DNA from: Cryoendolithus antarcticus
Taxonomy: Eukaryota; Ascomycota; Dothideomycetes; Cladosporiales; Cladosporiaceae
Assembly: GCA_002077065.1 (NCBI GenBank)
Contig: NAJO01000051.1
Location: forward strand, 186,001-250,000
Reading direction: 5' to 3'
Length of the DNA stretch: 64,000 bases
This document shows, in pieces, positions 19,801-30,085 of this stretch. Each line of letters opens with the position of its first letter. Within the stretch, counting starts at the first letter, position 1. Position numbers and translations under genes: made by a program. The notes under the pieces were generated by a model. It saw only the letters and a list, made by a program, of their open reading frames with translations. It was not told the origin of the DNA and searched no databases.

Positions 19801-21142
19801 TGATAGCTCGACTGCACGACGTTACGGTGGTACTGGGCTGGGTCTGACTATCAGTAAGAATCTTGTCGAACTCATGCGCGGCGAGATATCGCTGGAGTCC
19901 AGACTCGGCATCGGCACCAAGGCGAGCTTCTGGATTCCGTTCAACAAGGCGCCGTACCAAGCAGGGGATCCTCCCCTTGTAGACTTGGGCACTCTCCCTG
20001 ATCGACTGCAGTCAGAACGATCGTTTTCGCACGCGTGCTCGGATCAAAGTGGGCCCACAACGCCAAAGAACATCGATCACGGCTTGCCATCGCTACCGCC
20101 TGATCCTGCGGTAGCAGGACTTCCGCAGTCTCCGGAAGCCGTACCTCAGGACTTGACAGAATTCGAGCGAAAAGGGACACAGATCTTAGTAGTCGAAGAC
20201 AATGCCATCAATCAACAGATAGCAATCAAGACGATCAAGAAACTTGGGTTCCCGGTCAAGGCTGTCTGGAATGGTAAGGAAGCCATCGAGTACCTACGCC
20301 ACCCGTCCGAGGAGCAGCCTTCACCTGACGTAATACTTATGGATTGTCAAATGCCGATCATGGACGGCTATCTCGCCACGGCTACGATTAGAACATCAGT
20401 GGACTTCGCAGGCAACTCTCGCGTCCGAGCAACGCCGATCGTAGCCATGACTGCCTCCGCAATCCACGGCGACCGCGAGCGCTGCGAACAGTCAGGAATG
20501 GATGACTACCTCAGCAAACCGGTCAAGAAGCCCAACCTCGAGCGCATGCTCGTGAAGTGGGCTCTCGAAGGTCGCCGCAAGCGTGCTGTAGCTGCACGCA
20601 ACGGTACTGGCGCTTTGCGACCAAACGTCTCCCGTGAGCAGACTTCCAACACCTCCGGCACAGGTAGTCTCGGCTCCGGCGAATCTCCCGAAGAACACCT
20701 TTCCCGCGAACTAGACCGTCTGGAATACACGCAACGACACGCCCTCGAACGCATCTCCGAATCCGCCAACGACACAGCCATGCGCCAGCAACGCGCTGAA
20801 GAAAAAGCCATGACTCTCCGCGACGACTTGCTCGTAGAATCCGGCGAAGACCCGCGGAAACGTCTAGGTCGCGGGCTCAGTGAGCAGAATGTGCATGATG
20901 CCGAGGAGCGGGAGTTTTCTTTTGGCAGCCATGCACTCACGGCGGCGAATATGCATAAGTTGGACGTGGCTAGTGATCGGCCGGTGAACAAGTTCAGGCA
21001 CAAGGCTAGTGTTGATCGGTCGAGTAGTGTGGCTGCGGAGGCGGGAGACGGGGCGGGGAGTACTGCTGGAAATGGACCGCAGCCTTATGGGCATAAACTA
21101 ACTTTAAGGCCGAGCCCGTTGCAGCAGCATGACAAAGATTGA
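16802..21142 (+). CDS. Hybrid sensor histidine kinase with multiple PAS domains and a receiver domain
   Basis: 1446 residues, single exon, no membrane segments, so a cytosolic sensor feeding a fungal phosphorelay (Ypd1 to Ssk1/Skn7 in the general scheme). Order: disordered basic N-terminus; PAS-like region about 75-290 (LQYLPMPVLVLNSNKQVVMANEAMGRLLGI), Ser-rich linker 290-385, PAS regions about 395-520, 535-655 (MVPQMIWRTTPEGNHDYFSQRWHDF with PAC block RWMLGRAVPMRDENGK) and 665-795; HisKA with phospho-acceptor His about 827 (FLANMSHEIRTPIAGVIGMS); HATPase with N-box NLLTNSIKFTTEG, DTGIGIEED and YGGTGLGLTIS; receiver about 1128-1255 with VVEDNAINQ, phospho-acceptor Asp in LMDCQMPIMDG, MTASAI and YLSKPVKKP. 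The long Ser/Arg-rich tail is disordered. I do not assign a fungal kinase class; TcsA/Fos-1-type PAS kinases are the nearest I know. Confidence 0.93.
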   Translation: MERPRVSFEQESLNDLVQVAESAGTGQQNDGQDYFNDGVVDGNGDAATEDTASTASQPGKRRRRASLSIEIPPSQVQIGIAFTALQYLPMPVLVLNSNKQVVMANEAMGRLLGIAPIFSIVEDAGESDVSVVSEQISQTAGEILEGMTLGQLGLDLLQGGSAIHVSWQDILHNVVDDAAKIYAAAQRAHFDSETDHTPLASHHKRSPSTSLKVSHRERRSTEVHEAVVDIVFSTHRDSKTGLPLSVVHGKPIHADDHVEAKMIISVWATEGEQYYTLTFTAAASDGMSTGPGTRDVSSGTISASGSSSDIIKTTTRSVPRSGTATTTDTPSGLSSNSSSSGSSHRRRVQRDSTPGSSVTSPHTNPRMTFPPRGPPKKSSIAAAPTIFTKTNRMKDAILNSMSIPAYAMWRDQTFGVPNKAILRLIYPHLEDAVIDHSESALEFLARYQLWNEDFTELISIDEFPIMRLMREQEDFVGYKCGLYSPRDGSRMLFEVRGEAMRDEKGEFIGGLVLFNDITTFTTQINQQKEKNERQFEDITNMVPQMIWRTTPEGNHDYFSQRWHDFTGLTVEQSYGPGWVNGFHPDDLEVAKPKWAHCLATGDEYLTEYRCKSASGDFRWMLGRAVPMRDENGKIVKWFGTCTDIHDVVLAREEAKQTRAQLQRVIEHARITLWAVDKSRALSLFEGQPMYGPDNDDLPKAKMHYMGMNLYDIMTLQHRQDEIATYKKPIEGILNGTVSDETIEIQISSTKKWFKTKLFPLVRQERTGGIEGEKYINGVVGVSIDITDMKLAEGQVRKRDQDNARLMAQSVAAKEASKMKSQFLANMSHEIRTPIAGVIGMSELLLDDDSGELTKEQRECAENIQRSANGLLTVINDILDFSKVESGRLDIEEVQFDLSVVIKDVNKMLSFAAERKGLKYIDAIPETRSWKVMGDPGRLRQVITNLLTNSIKFTTEGSVTMRVHIRKSTADVLEVEFTVEDTGIGIEEDVRQRLFKPFSQADSSTARRYGGTGLGLTISKNLVELMRGEISLESRLGIGTKASFWIPFNKAPYQAGDPPLVDLGTLPDRLQSERSFSHACSDQSGPTTPKNIDHGLPSLPPDPAVAGLPQSPEAVPQDLTEFERKGTQILVVEDNAINQQIAIKTIKKLGFPVKAVWNGKEAIEYLRHPSEEQPSPDVILMDCQMPIMDGYLATATIRTSVDFAGNSRVRATPIVAMTASAIHGDRERCEQSGMDDYLSKPVKKPNLERMLVKWALEGRRKRAVAARNGTGALRPNVSREQTSNTSGTGSLGSGESPEEHLSRELDRLEYTQRHALERISESANDTAMRQQRAEEKAMTLRDDLLVESGEDPRKRLGRGLSEQNVHDAEEREFSFGSHALTAANMHKLDVASDRPVNKFRHKASVDRSSSVAAEAGDGAGSTAGNGPQPYGHKLTLRPSPLQQHDKD

Positions 21143-21247
21143 AAGACGTGATTGTCTTGGCAGCGTGCCAGGCGCGTGTCGGAAGTGCAAGGGCAATTAT
21201 GCAAGGGATCTAGACTTCAATCTCGACGCTCGGCTTTTGAGGACCAT

Positions 21248-22645
21248 ATGTGCACTGCAGTGCACTACAAACGAGGTGGCAGTATACTGCTCATGTTTGC
21301 TGCTGCTGATAAGCAGCACCCAGCAGTGCACGCAGCGATCGGCACACTGACGCTCTTACCACTCTACTACCTCTCATGGCGCTACCACACTGCCCATCCG
21401 TGGGAGAGCGGATCAACGAGGTCAGCACGTCCACCATCAAAGGACTTCACCTCCGACTGGCTGAGTACGCACGTTGTCGAACCATTCGTGCCCTCCGCTA
21501 TCGGAGCCTACTGCAACACCTCGACATGGCGACCGAACCTCATATTCCAGCTGGACGACGCTAATGGCGGCGTTGGCAACATCCGCAGCAATGTTCTAGA
21601 CTTCCTCTTCTTCGCAATCGAAGCCGGTGCCTCCATCATGCTACCCACTTACGAATCCAGAAGCGAATCTGACCTCGCCCAAGTCTGGGGCGGCAGAGCG
21701 TCGTTCGGGCTATTCTTCGATGAAGAGTGGTTCTTGAGAGCGATGGCTGAGGCGTGTCCGCAGATGAAGATTCACAAGCCGGGTAAAGACAACCCGATTG
21801 GCAAGACGTTGCCTGGCCGCTATCTGCCACACACGAGGAGAATCGATGAGGGGAGGCAGAATAACAAGAAGATGTACCTCGAACATCTAGAAGCGTGGCT
21901 GAAAGAGCACCCTGGCTACACGCCGGACTCCCCGAGCGTCATCAATCTCGAGCGCACACTCTGGGATATCGACACGCGCTCTCTTCCCGCTCCCTTCCGC
22001 AGAAACTTCGGCCAGCTGCTTCGCCTGAACCCCACAGTCCGCGGTCTCACCGCTCTTGTGGTTGAAAATCTCGCCCTAGAGCATGCCCTACCCATCGATC
22101 CGCGTGACCCAATTCCCCCTCGCGCTTTTTACGGCGCGCATCTCCGAACCGAAATAGACGCTCAAAAAGCCGGCTGGATGAACGAACCGAATACCAGCTT
22201 CTACGCACAGACAGACGCCTACATAGCCCACGCCTTGAAGCACGAGTTACGCATAATGTACGTCGCCTCGGGGAACGCCACAGACCTCTCCCTCTTTGCC
22301 GCTAAAGCTGCTGCCCATGCCCCACCCCTAATCGTAACGCACAAATTCGAGCTGCTTCCGCCTTCCGCCCTCACTACCCTCAAAAGTCTGACCTGGGACC
22401 AACAAGCGCTCAGCGACTTCGAGGTGTTGCAGCGGTGTAGTGTGTTTGGGGGTTTCGTGAAGAGTAGCTTTAGTTTCCAGATTGCGATTACCAGGGCGCA
22501 GTGGGGGAGTGATGTGGGGAGAGTTGTGGAGCCTTGGAGGGTGACGCATGAGGAGACCGGAGTGGCTTTTGATGATGGGTTGAGTAGAGTTGTGGGGAGG
22601 GACGGGTTGCATGAGCATCGGATTCCGAGGGGGATGTGGCCTTGA
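21248..22645 (+). CDS. Type II membrane protein, O-fucosyltransferase-like glycosyltransferase (putative)
   Basis: 465 residues from the ATG at 21248; the frame opens earlier but only with TTG. A single N-terminal hydrophobic segment (VHAAIGTLTLLPLYYLSW) followed by a luminal-type domain suggests a Golgi/ER type II protein. LDDANGGVGNIRSNVLDFLFFAIEAG near the start of the domain, FYGAHLRTEIDAQKAGW in the middle and FGGFVKSSFSFQIAITRAQW near the end occupy the positions expected of the N(G)G(x)N..R, HxR and SxFS motifs of the GT-B O-fucosyltransferase-like superfamily. Donor and acceptor are unknown. Starts 105 bp after the kinase stop, same strand. The family call is by motif layout only and could be wrong. 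Confidence 0.6.
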   Translation: MCTAVHYKRGGSILLMFAAADKQHPAVHAAIGTLTLLPLYYLSWRYHTAHPWESGSTRSARPPSKDFTSDWLSTHVVEPFVPSAIGAYCNTSTWRPNLIFQLDDANGGVGNIRSNVLDFLFFAIEAGASIMLPTYESRSESDLAQVWGGRASFGLFFDEEWFLRAMAEACPQMKIHKPGKDNPIGKTLPGRYLPHTRRIDEGRQNNKKMYLEHLEAWLKEHPGYTPDSPSVINLERTLWDIDTRSLPAPFRRNFGQLLRLNPTVRGLTALVVENLALEHALPIDPRDPIPPRAFYGAHLRTEIDAQKAGWMNEPNTSFYAQTDAYIAHALKHELRIMYVASGNATDLSLFAAKAAAHAPPLIVTHKFELLPPSALTTLKSLTWDQQALSDFEVLQRCSVFGGFVKSSFSFQIAITRAQWGSDVGRVVEPWRVTHEETGVAFDDGLSRVVGRDGLHEHRIPRGMWP

Positions 22646-23044
22646 TCGCTGGACGGAATGAAATGGCAGCAGTGATAAGGGAGGCAAGCGGTGTCGGAGA
22701 TAAGTGTACGATGAGATCGAAGTGTATGAGTAGCTCAGTAATCCAGGCAATGCCTTCAGTAAGCCTTCCACCGCAAACGCGATTTGTAGGCTCACGCAGC
22801 TCGCTCTAATTTAGCTTCAGTTTCCCGACTTCTTGGTCCGTGCGTACTCTGAAGTGAAGTCTGCAATCCGGCTCAGTATGTTGTTGATCTACATAGAAAT
22901 GTTTGCAGGTTCGTGATCGTACTGAGACTCTAGAGTGATCCGCACAGGCAGGTAGTCCGGTGAGGATGCAGAGTTCGCCGCTATACATCCCTTGAGTGGA
23001 CTTCCTTCCACCTGACCCAGAAACCCACACTACATCTGTCCACC
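22646..23044. other. Intergenic region upstream of prp16
   Basis: 399 bp between co-directional genes, holding the terminator of the glycosyltransferase-like gene and the prp16 promoter. No other feature seen. Confidence 0.5.
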
Positions 23045-25993
23045 ATGGCCGACGCCTCCCACTCCCCCAAACGGCGGCGCCTAAACGACTCCCGCGCATC
23101 CACTCCACGGAATTACCACGAAGACACACCCTCCTTCCACCCCCGCCCCAAAGATCCTCACCGAAACGAGCCCAAGAAATCCTTCACGGGCCCCGAACCC
23201 GAGATCGACCAAGCAGACGTCAATGCCCTAGACCGCGACTGGTACAACACAGCCGAAGACGGCGCGGCGCTTGGAGACGAATCGCACAATCCCTTCGGCG
23301 CTGGTGAGGATGTCACGCACGCCGACCAGGAGCGGGAGAAAGAGCTGTTGGCAAAGAAGTTGGCTGTGAGGGGAAGGGTGAATCATAAGCAGCTTGAGCG
23401 CCAACAGGCGGCGGATGCGTGGGAGACGAATAGGATGTTGGCGAGTTCTGTTGCGCAAACGAGAGAGCAGTATGGAAGCTTCGACGATGATGAGGAGGAG
23501 ACGAGGGTTCATTTGATGACGCATGATTTACGGCCGCCGTTTCTGGACGGGAAGACGATCTTCACGACACAGCGGGACCCTGTGAGTGCGGTGCGGGACC
23601 CGCAGAGCGATATGGCGGTGTTCTCACGCAAGGGGAGTAAAGTTGTGAAGGAGCGAAGGCAGCAGAAGGAGCGGCAGAAGCAGGCGCAGGAGGCTACTAA
23701 TGTGGCGGGAACGGCGCTGGGGAATTTGCTGGGCGTGAAGGAGGAGGATACGGATTCTGCTGTTGCGAATGCGCCGCCTGGTGCAGAAGAAGGAGGGAAG
23801 GGACAAAGCAATAAGTTCTCGGATCACTTCAAGAAGCAGGAGAAAGGCGCCTCGGAGTTCTCGAACACGAAGACTCTGAAGGAGCAGCGGGAGTATCTGC
23901 CTGCTTTTGCTGTGAGGGAGGAGCTGCTGCGGGTAATAAGAGAGAACCAGGTTATTATTGTGGTTGGGCAGACGGGATCAGGCAAGACGACACAGTTGAC
24001 GCAGTTTCTGTACGAGGATGGGTATGCGCGAGGTGGCCAGATGATCGGGTGCACGCAGCCGAGACGTGTGGCTGCTATGTCTGTGGCTAAGAGAGTGAGT
24101 GAGGAGATGGAGGTACCGTTGGGCGGGTTAGTGGGGTATGCGATTCGGTTTGAGGACTGTACGAGTAAGGAGACCACGATCAAGTATATGACTGATGGTG
24201 TACTTCTCCGCGAGAGTCTCACGAACCCCGATCTCGACCAGTATTCGTGTATCATCATGGACGAGGCGCATGAAAGGGCGTTGAACACGGACGTGCTGAT
24301 GGGGTTAATCAAGAAGGTGCTGGCCCGGAGGCGAGACCTCAAGTTGATCGTCACATCCGCTACGATGAACGCTTCAAGATTTGCGCAATTCTATGGTGGT
24401 GCTCCCGAGTTCTTCATTCCTGGGCGAACGTTCCCTGTCGACATCCAGTATTCTCGATCTCCTTGCGAGGACTACGTCGACAGCGCGGTGCGGCAAGTCC
24501 TGGCAATCCACGTCTCGCAGCCGAAAGGCGACATTCTCGTCTTCATGACAGGACAAGAGGACATCGAAGTCACCTGTGAGCTCATCGCCGAGCGTTTGGC
24601 CCAGCTCAACGATCCGCCGAAGCTCAGCATTCTGCCCATCTACTCCCAGATGCCTGCAGACTTACAAGCTAAGATCTTCGATCGCGCTGCGCCGGGCGTA
24701 CGAAAGGTCATCGTGGCTACCAATATCGCCGAGACGAGCTTGACGGTCGACGGCATCATGTACGTAGTAGACGCAGGTTTCAGCAAGCTCAAAGTCTACA
24801 ACCCCAAAATGGGTATGGACACGCTCCAGATCACGCCTATCTCCCAAGCCAACGCTTCACAGCGAGCTGGTCGTGCAGGCCGAACAGGGCCAGGTAAAGC
24901 CTTCCATCTCTACACCGAGCGTGCCTTCCGAGACGAATTTTACATCGCTACGATCCCCGAGATCCAACGCACGAACCTCGCCAACACCGTTCTGCTCCTC
25001 AAGAGCTTGGGAGTGAAAAACCTCCTAGACTTCTCGTTCATGGACCCACCACCACAAGACACCATAACAACCTCGCTGTTCGACCTCTGGTCCCTAGGCG
25101 CCCTAGACAATCTGGGCGAGCTGACAGAGCTCGGCCGCCAAATGACTTCCTTCCCCATGGATCCTTCACTAGCGAAACTCGTCATTACCTCCGCCTCAAC
25201 CTACAACTGCAGTGAGGAAATGCTGACGATAGTCTCCATGCTCTCGGTCCCTTCAGTCTTTTACCGCCCCAAAGAACGCCTCGAGGAATCCGACGCAGCG
25301 AGGGAGAAATTCTTCGTCCACGACTCTGATCACCTTACGCTACTGACAGTGTACCAGCAATGGGCCGCTAATGGGAAGAAGGACGGGTGGTGCGTGAAGC
25401 ATTTCCTACACCCCAAGGCGCTCCGAAGGGCGCAGGAGATCAGAAACCAGATCGCGGACATCATGACCTCGAACAAAATGCCCTTGACATCCTGCGGCTA
25501 CGACTTGGATGTCGTGAGGGAGTGTATCTGTAGTGGATACTACCATCAAGCTGCTAAGCGGCGTGGGTTGGGGGAGTACGTCAATTTGCGCACTTCAGTG
25601 GCCGTGCAGCTGCATCCTACATCTGCACTTTATAACTCCGGCGACCCACCAGACTACGTCGTCTACCACGAGCTCATACTCACAAGCAAAGAATACATGT
25701 CCTGCGTCACGGCTGTGGATGCGCACTGGCTGGCCGATCTAGGTGGAGTGTTCTACTCGGTTAAGGAGAAAGGCATTAGTGGTGGGCAGAGGAGGGAGCT
25801 GGAGTACTCGAAGCGGGCGGAGTTGGAGTTGGGCATTCAGAGGGATCGGGAACGGCAGAGGTTGGTGGAGGAGAGGGAGAAGGGAGCCGGGCGGGTCCTA
25901 GAAGAAAGGGCTCACGCGCCTGTTGTGGCGAAGAAGGAGGTGGTCAAGAGCACTGCTGTGGTCAAACCGGTCATCAAGGGTAGACGGCGATGA
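23045..25993 (+). CDS. prp16: Pre-mRNA-splicing DEAH-box ATP-dependent RNA helicase PRP16
   Basis: 982 residues in one exon. Remodels the spliceosome after the first catalytic step. The N-terminal 280 residues are charged and contain the family block [15 protein letters not shown] and [23 protein letters not shown]. Helicase motifs: [11 protein letters not shown] (about 308), Ia [21 protein letters not shown] (about 404), III SAT (about 437), [43 protein letters not shown]. The HA2/winged-helix and OB regions follow ([32 protein letters not shown]), and the basic tail ends IKGRRR. The IxxRDWY-type N-terminus separates it from PRP2, PRP22 and PRP43. pwp1 follows on the same strand 196 bp downstream. 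Confidence 0.95.
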   Translation: MADASHSPKRRRLNDSRASTPRNYHEDTPSFHPRPKDPHRNEPKKSFTGPEPEIDQADVNALDRDWYNTAEDGAALGDESHNPFGAGEDVTHADQEREKELLAKKLAVRGRVNHKQLERQQAADAWETNRMLASSVAQTREQYGSFDDDEEETRVHLMTHDLRPPFLDGKTIFTTQRDPVSAVRDPQSDMAVFSRKGSKVVKERRQQKERQKQAQEATNVAGTALGNLLGVKEEDTDSAVANAPPGAEEGGKGQSNKFSDHFKKQEKGASEFSNTKTLKEQREYLPAFAVREELLRVIRENQVIIVVGQTGSGKTTQLTQFLYEDGYARGGQMIGCTQPRRVAAMSVAKRVSEEMEVPLGGLVGYAIRFEDCTSKETTIKYMTDGVLLRESLTNPDLDQYSCIIMDEAHERALNTDVLMGLIKKVLARRRDLKLIVTSATMNASRFAQFYGGAPEFFIPGRTFPVDIQYSRSPCEDYVDSAVRQVLAIHVSQPKGDILVFMTGQEDIEVTCELIAERLAQLNDPPKLSILPIYSQMPADLQAKIFDRAAPGVRKVIVATNIAETSLTVDGIMYVVDAGFSKLKVYNPKMGMDTLQITPISQANASQRAGRAGRTGPGKAFHLYTERAFRDEFYIATIPEIQRTNLANTVLLLKSLGVKNLLDFSFMDPPPQDTITTSLFDLWSLGALDNLGELTELGRQMTSFPMDPSLAKLVITSASTYNCSEEMLTIVSMLSVPSVFYRPKERLEESDAAREKFFVHDSDHLTLLTVYQQWAANGKKDGWCVKHFLHPKALRRAQEIRNQIADIMTSNKMPLTSCGYDLDVVRECICSGYYHQAAKRRGLGEYVNLRTSVAVQLHPTSALYNSGDPPDYVVYHELILTSKEYMSCVTAVDAHWLADLGGVFYSVKEKGISGGQRRELEYSKRAELELGIQRDRERQRLVEEREKGAGRVLEERAHAPVVAKKEVVKSTAVVKPVIKGRRR

Positions 25994-26189
25994 GACAGAC
26001 AGTAGATAGATGTGTATTACCTTGCCGTCGCCGACACGGCTTTCGAGCTTACTTTGGTAAGCCCGGGCAATCTTCGGCCTCTCTCGGACGTCATTTGCAT
26101 GTGGGCTCGAAAAAGTTCAACTTGCCAATCTAACTCCTGCTTTGCGACAATTGCTGTGCCTCCATCAATTGCTCCTGCATTTGCCCAGA

Positions 26190-27845
26190 ATGACGTCCAT
26201 GATCACAGCCACCTCCTGGGTACCCCGTGGCCACGCGGCAGCATACCCTACCAAATATGTCTTCGACGAAGGCGAATATGCTCGGATCTCGAAGCTCGCG
26301 AAGCTGGAACTCGAGGACGCCAAAGAGGATCTCGAGAATGCCCGGAAAGAGCTGGCGAAATCGAGTATCAGTGCAGGAGGGCCGGTGCAGAGTGCTGGCG
26401 CGGTGACGAAAGAGGATGAAGCTGATGAGGCGGATCATGAGGATGAGGACGATGATCTGAAGGAGTATGATATGGAGCATTATGATGACGAGGGGGACGA
26501 CATGGTAGAGAGCGGAGACGAGGGAGCGCATGGGAATGAGTCGGGGCTGTTTGGGAATGTCAAATCGCTCGCATATCACGCCGATAACGAGGACGACCCC
26601 TATATCACGTTGCAAGGAAATCAGGACTCAGACGACGAGGATCGAGAGGACTTGCAGATACTGCCTACGGACAATATGCTACTTGCTGCGAGAGTCGAGG
26701 ACGAGGTGGCACATCTGGAAGTGTATGTATACGAGGACTCGCAGGATAATCTGTACGTGCATCACGATGTGATGTTACCTGCAATACCTCTTTGCGTGGA
26801 GTGGTTGGGCGCGAAACCAAATCATTCTGGTGAGAGTGGGAATTTTGCGGCGGTGGGGACGATGGAGCCGGATATTGAGCTCTGGGATCTGGATGTTGTG
26901 GACGGAATGTACCCCTTCGCCATCCTTGGGCAGTCGTCGGAACCTACGCTGCCCACAATGCCCGAGAAGAAGAAGAAAAAGACGAAAGCGCTCAAATTGA
27001 GTACAGCATATCACGTGGACGCCGTGCTCTCCCTCTCAGCAAACCGCCACAACCCCAATCTCCTTGCTTCAGCATCAGCAGACAAGACAGTCAAGCTCTG
27101 GGACCTCACGACATGCACAGCTGCACAGAGCTACTCGCATCACACAGACAAAGTCTGCACCCTTGCATGGCACCCGACACAACCTGCAGTCCTGCTTTCA
27201 GGCTCCTACGACCGCACGATAGTAGCCGCAGATATGCGCGCGCCGGACGCCAAAGTGCCGCGGTGGGGAGTAGAGAGTGACGTCGAGAGCGTGAAGTGGG
27301 ATCCACACAACGACTCCCTCTTCTACGTCAGCACCGAGAACGGCATCCTACACTGCTTCGACGTGCGCCAACTCCCGCCCACCCCCGAACAATCCAAAGC
27401 CAGCTGGCGATTGCAGGCCCACGAGAAGAGCTTGTCGAGCTTCTCCATCAACCCCGCAATCCCAGGCATGATCGCCACAGGTTCCACCGACCGCTCCTGC
27501 AAAATCTGGAACATCCTCCCCTCCGGCCCCTCGCTCGTAGTCTCCCGCGACCTCGGCGTCGGCAAAGTCTTCAGCACGAACTTCGCGCCTGATGAGGCTG
27601 TGGCGTTTCGATTGGCTGTGGCGGGGAGTAAGGGGAGTGTGCAGGTTTGGGATACGAGTACAAATCGGGCTGTGCGGGAGGCTTTTGCTACGAGGGGCAA
27701 GTTGCCGAAGATTGAGGGGGAGGTCAAAGAGAGGTTGGTGGGCGTTGAGGCGGATGATGAGGAGGCTGAAGAGGAGGAGGAGGCGAGGCAGGCGGAGGAG
27801 GGCGGTGGGGAGGCTGGAGGGTGGGAGAGTATGGAGGAGGAGTAG
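26190..27845 (+). CDS. pwp1: Periodic tryptophan protein 1 (WD-repeat ribosome biogenesis factor)
   Basis: 551 residues from MTSMITATSWVPRGHAA at 26190; the frame is open upstream but without ATG, and this opening is the conserved PWP1 N-terminus. An acidic region (about 55-110, DEADEADHEDEDDDLKEYD) precedes WD40 repeats: VGTMEPDIELWDLDVVD, HNPNLLASASADKTVKLWDL, PAVLLSGSYDRTIVAADMR, PGMIATGSTDRSCKIWNI, AVAGSKGSVQVWDTSTN. The C-terminus is again highly acidic (DDEEAEEEEEARQAEE). PWP1 acts in the nucleolus in pre-rRNA processing and 60S assembly. Single exon; codes for an RNA-metabolism factor next to prp16. Confidence 0.93.
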   Translation: MTSMITATSWVPRGHAAAYPTKYVFDEGEYARISKLAKLELEDAKEDLENARKELAKSSISAGGPVQSAGAVTKEDEADEADHEDEDDDLKEYDMEHYDDEGDDMVESGDEGAHGNESGLFGNVKSLAYHADNEDDPYITLQGNQDSDDEDREDLQILPTDNMLLAARVEDEVAHLEVYVYEDSQDNLYVHHDVMLPAIPLCVEWLGAKPNHSGESGNFAAVGTMEPDIELWDLDVVDGMYPFAILGQSSEPTLPTMPEKKKKKTKALKLSTAYHVDAVLSLSANRHNPNLLASASADKTVKLWDLTTCTAAQSYSHHTDKVCTLAWHPTQPAVLLSGSYDRTIVAADMRAPDAKVPRWGVESDVESVKWDPHNDSLFYVSTENGILHCFDVRQLPPTPEQSKASWRLQAHEKSLSSFSINPAIPGMIATGSTDRSCKIWNILPSGPSLVVSRDLGVGKVFSTNFAPDEAVAFRLAVAGSKGSVQVWDTSTNRAVREAFATRGKLPKIEGEVKERLVGVEADDEEAEEEEEARQAEEGGGEAGGWESMEEE

Positions 27846-28080
27846 CTGTGGGCTACAAGCCGGACTGTGCTCGGAGCACTCGAACGATCGTAAGCACTGG
27901 CCATCCCGGTGACTTTGTCCACGAGCTGTCCAGCAATGGACCTGTCGCTTCTCTTGGACTCTTGCACGCAACCGAAGCGTTGGGACGTGCGTTCATGCCG
28001 GGCACGGGCGCCACGCTGTTCGAAAGGTGTAACAGAAGAGTGATTGAAGGCGAGGCTCAACTCCGTCCTCTTGGCTACAC

Positions 28081-30085
28081 TCATGTGACTCTAAGCACCT
28101 CTCGCTCAGGGAGTTGTCTGGCTATTTGTTTAGCAACAGATATGTCATCTCCCCAGTATCCAGTCAGCAGCCCAAAACGCTTGTACGTGACGTCATCTCG
28201 ACAGCTCAGTGCCAGGACCCAATAAGTGCGAATGCCACCATTGCATGAGGACGTACCAATCAGTGCGCACACGAAGTGGTCTCTGCCACTGAGTACGCGG
28301 ATTTCTTGATCATCGACCGTATCAAATTGGAGAGGTGCGATCATACCGGACATCGCTTCGATAGATACGATGGGAATTGACTCCTCGGGACGTGCACAAT
28401 GTTAGCTTCGAGTTCAATATGGCCCTCGACAACTCGACCGTAAGTCCAGTCTTGACCGAATAGTTCATCAGACTTCTGAACTTCTTCGCCGCACGCGGCT
28501 GAGACTCTGCTGGCTTGGGACCTGTCATCGTAATCATATGCCCCTGTGTGGCGATGTACCTGACCTCTCACTGAACCCCAAGACCAAGAGGGTGCAACGT
28601 ATCCGAGAGGTCGAGTATTGATCACACACTAATTCCGGTTCGGGAATGCTGGCGAGTAGGATGACCACAGAAGCGCTTCGGGGAAATCTTCCCTCCAGAG
28701 ACCAACAAGATAGCTCTGCTTGACTGTAGTTTCAGCTGCCCGTCCACGTTGATCTGCGAATTGTTGTGCAACGACGGCGATGGCTGGTAGGACGTCTCCT
28801 TCAAAGGTCAGGGCGCCAGATGTGTACCGCTGCACCACCTTGTCCCACGACTGTAATGCACTCGACGGCGCACGCCACATCGAGCCGCATTCGCGGCGTG
28901 AAATTTCCTCACACATTCACAGGAGCTCTTCTGCGGTAAAATGAACGATTCGCCGACTTAGGAGGCGTTCCTGGATTGCTCACTTACGGCCTGCCAGAGG
29001 ATTGACAGTAATTCCAGCTTCGACGCCGTCTAGACAGCTGGCATAAGCTGCAGCCCATGGTCTCGTCGGGCGTCCCACGGAAACCCTGTGCTCGAGATTA
29101 TCATTCGTTCGTACACGAATCAGCTGGGAGCCTCGCGGCCAGCAGCCACCGCGACTATCTGCTGATGCCATTGCAGAAAACGTCAAGTAGGCGCGACTAA
29201 ATACCGCGCCCATCTGAGCAGACTCACGCAGCCAGTCTGACGGATCGTCCTGAACGATGCATAATGCATCGATCCACAGGTATCGCTGGCCAAGACGACG
29301 GCAGATCTCAACAGCGTCGCTAAAAGTGCGAGACAGAGATTGCGCAGGTATTTCGATCAGATGTACAGCCAAATTGGCTAGCACTGTTCTTGGTAGGGTG
29401 GCGGGATCTCCCAAGCAGTGGCTAAGTGCGACATGTTCAAGATCTCGGTGGCGGCCGTGCGGTACCAGACGTGTCGTCGCAGAGTCTACGGGCCCTAAGT
29501 CCATGAGTCTCGCAGCCCCACGCATGTGATAAAAGTCTTCCGACTTGCAATCTGAATGGTTGTGAACACAGTCGGTGAGCCAGGCTTGTATCTGCGTGTA
29601 CGCTGCTTCGCTCCGTGGAATGGTCACTTGATGTTTCTGCTCCAGAAGGGCTGGCCACACGTGACCGTTGCCTAGGCCCACAATGCAGGGTAAGCTCAAT
29701 CATCGCGTTGGGGAGTTGTCCGGCTTTTTCCCAACCAAGAGTCACTGTACTTACCTGCTGCTCGGGTCAATTCCATCGTGCCAAGACGTGTCTCAGAGTC
29801 CTGGTGTATGCGGCGGATATCGATGTGACACATCCGTTCGATCGGTTCAGGCACTCGATCGACCTGTATTTCACCTTGCTCGCCGATCTGTAGCCCAAGC
29901 GAAGCCATGGCACGACACACTAGCAAGCATCCTGCGCAACGATCTATTCCCCATCGAGGTCTAGGAAGTTCGAGCCACTGGCAAGAGTCCCAGATCACTT
30001 CGTCGTATCTCTTGTCGAGGAACAGACCCGAGCATGCTGCACACGACAGATTGGTAGGCTTGCTCTCTTCGTAAACGGGCGACAT
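28081..30085 (-). pseudogene. HET-domain (heterokaryon incompatibility) gene, disrupted, copy A
   Basis: Start ATG at 30085 (MSPVYEESKPTNLSCAACSG). Exon 1 ends at 29755, intron 29754..29672, exon 2 from 29671. HET domain blocks: IPRSEAAYTQIQAWLTDC, HVALSHCLGDPATLPRT (the usual SHCWG has Leu for Trp), ICRRLGQRYLWIDALCIVQDD and AQMGAVFSRAYLTFSAM. The frame is then cut by TGA at 28980-28982 and TGA at 28917-28919, both exactly where the family has Trp (K-W-AIQERLLSRR and EELL-W-MCEE), and by TAG at 28629-28631 just before GYVAPSWSWGSVRG. Downstream homology to copy B changes frame again. Cysteine pairs in exon 1 (CAAC, RCAGCLL) match copy B. HET proteins trigger vegetative incompatibility; this copy looks unable to make a full product. 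Confidence 0.8.

Noticed and set aside
27323..28084. 253-codon minus-strand open frame over the end of pwp1
   Set aside because: Ser-rich antisense shadow of the acidic pwp1 C-terminus.
28081..30085. UGA read as tryptophan in HET copy A
   Set aside because: Other genes here use TGG for Trp and TGA as a normal stop (for example PFA4 and usb1), so recoding is not credible; pseudogene decay explains it.
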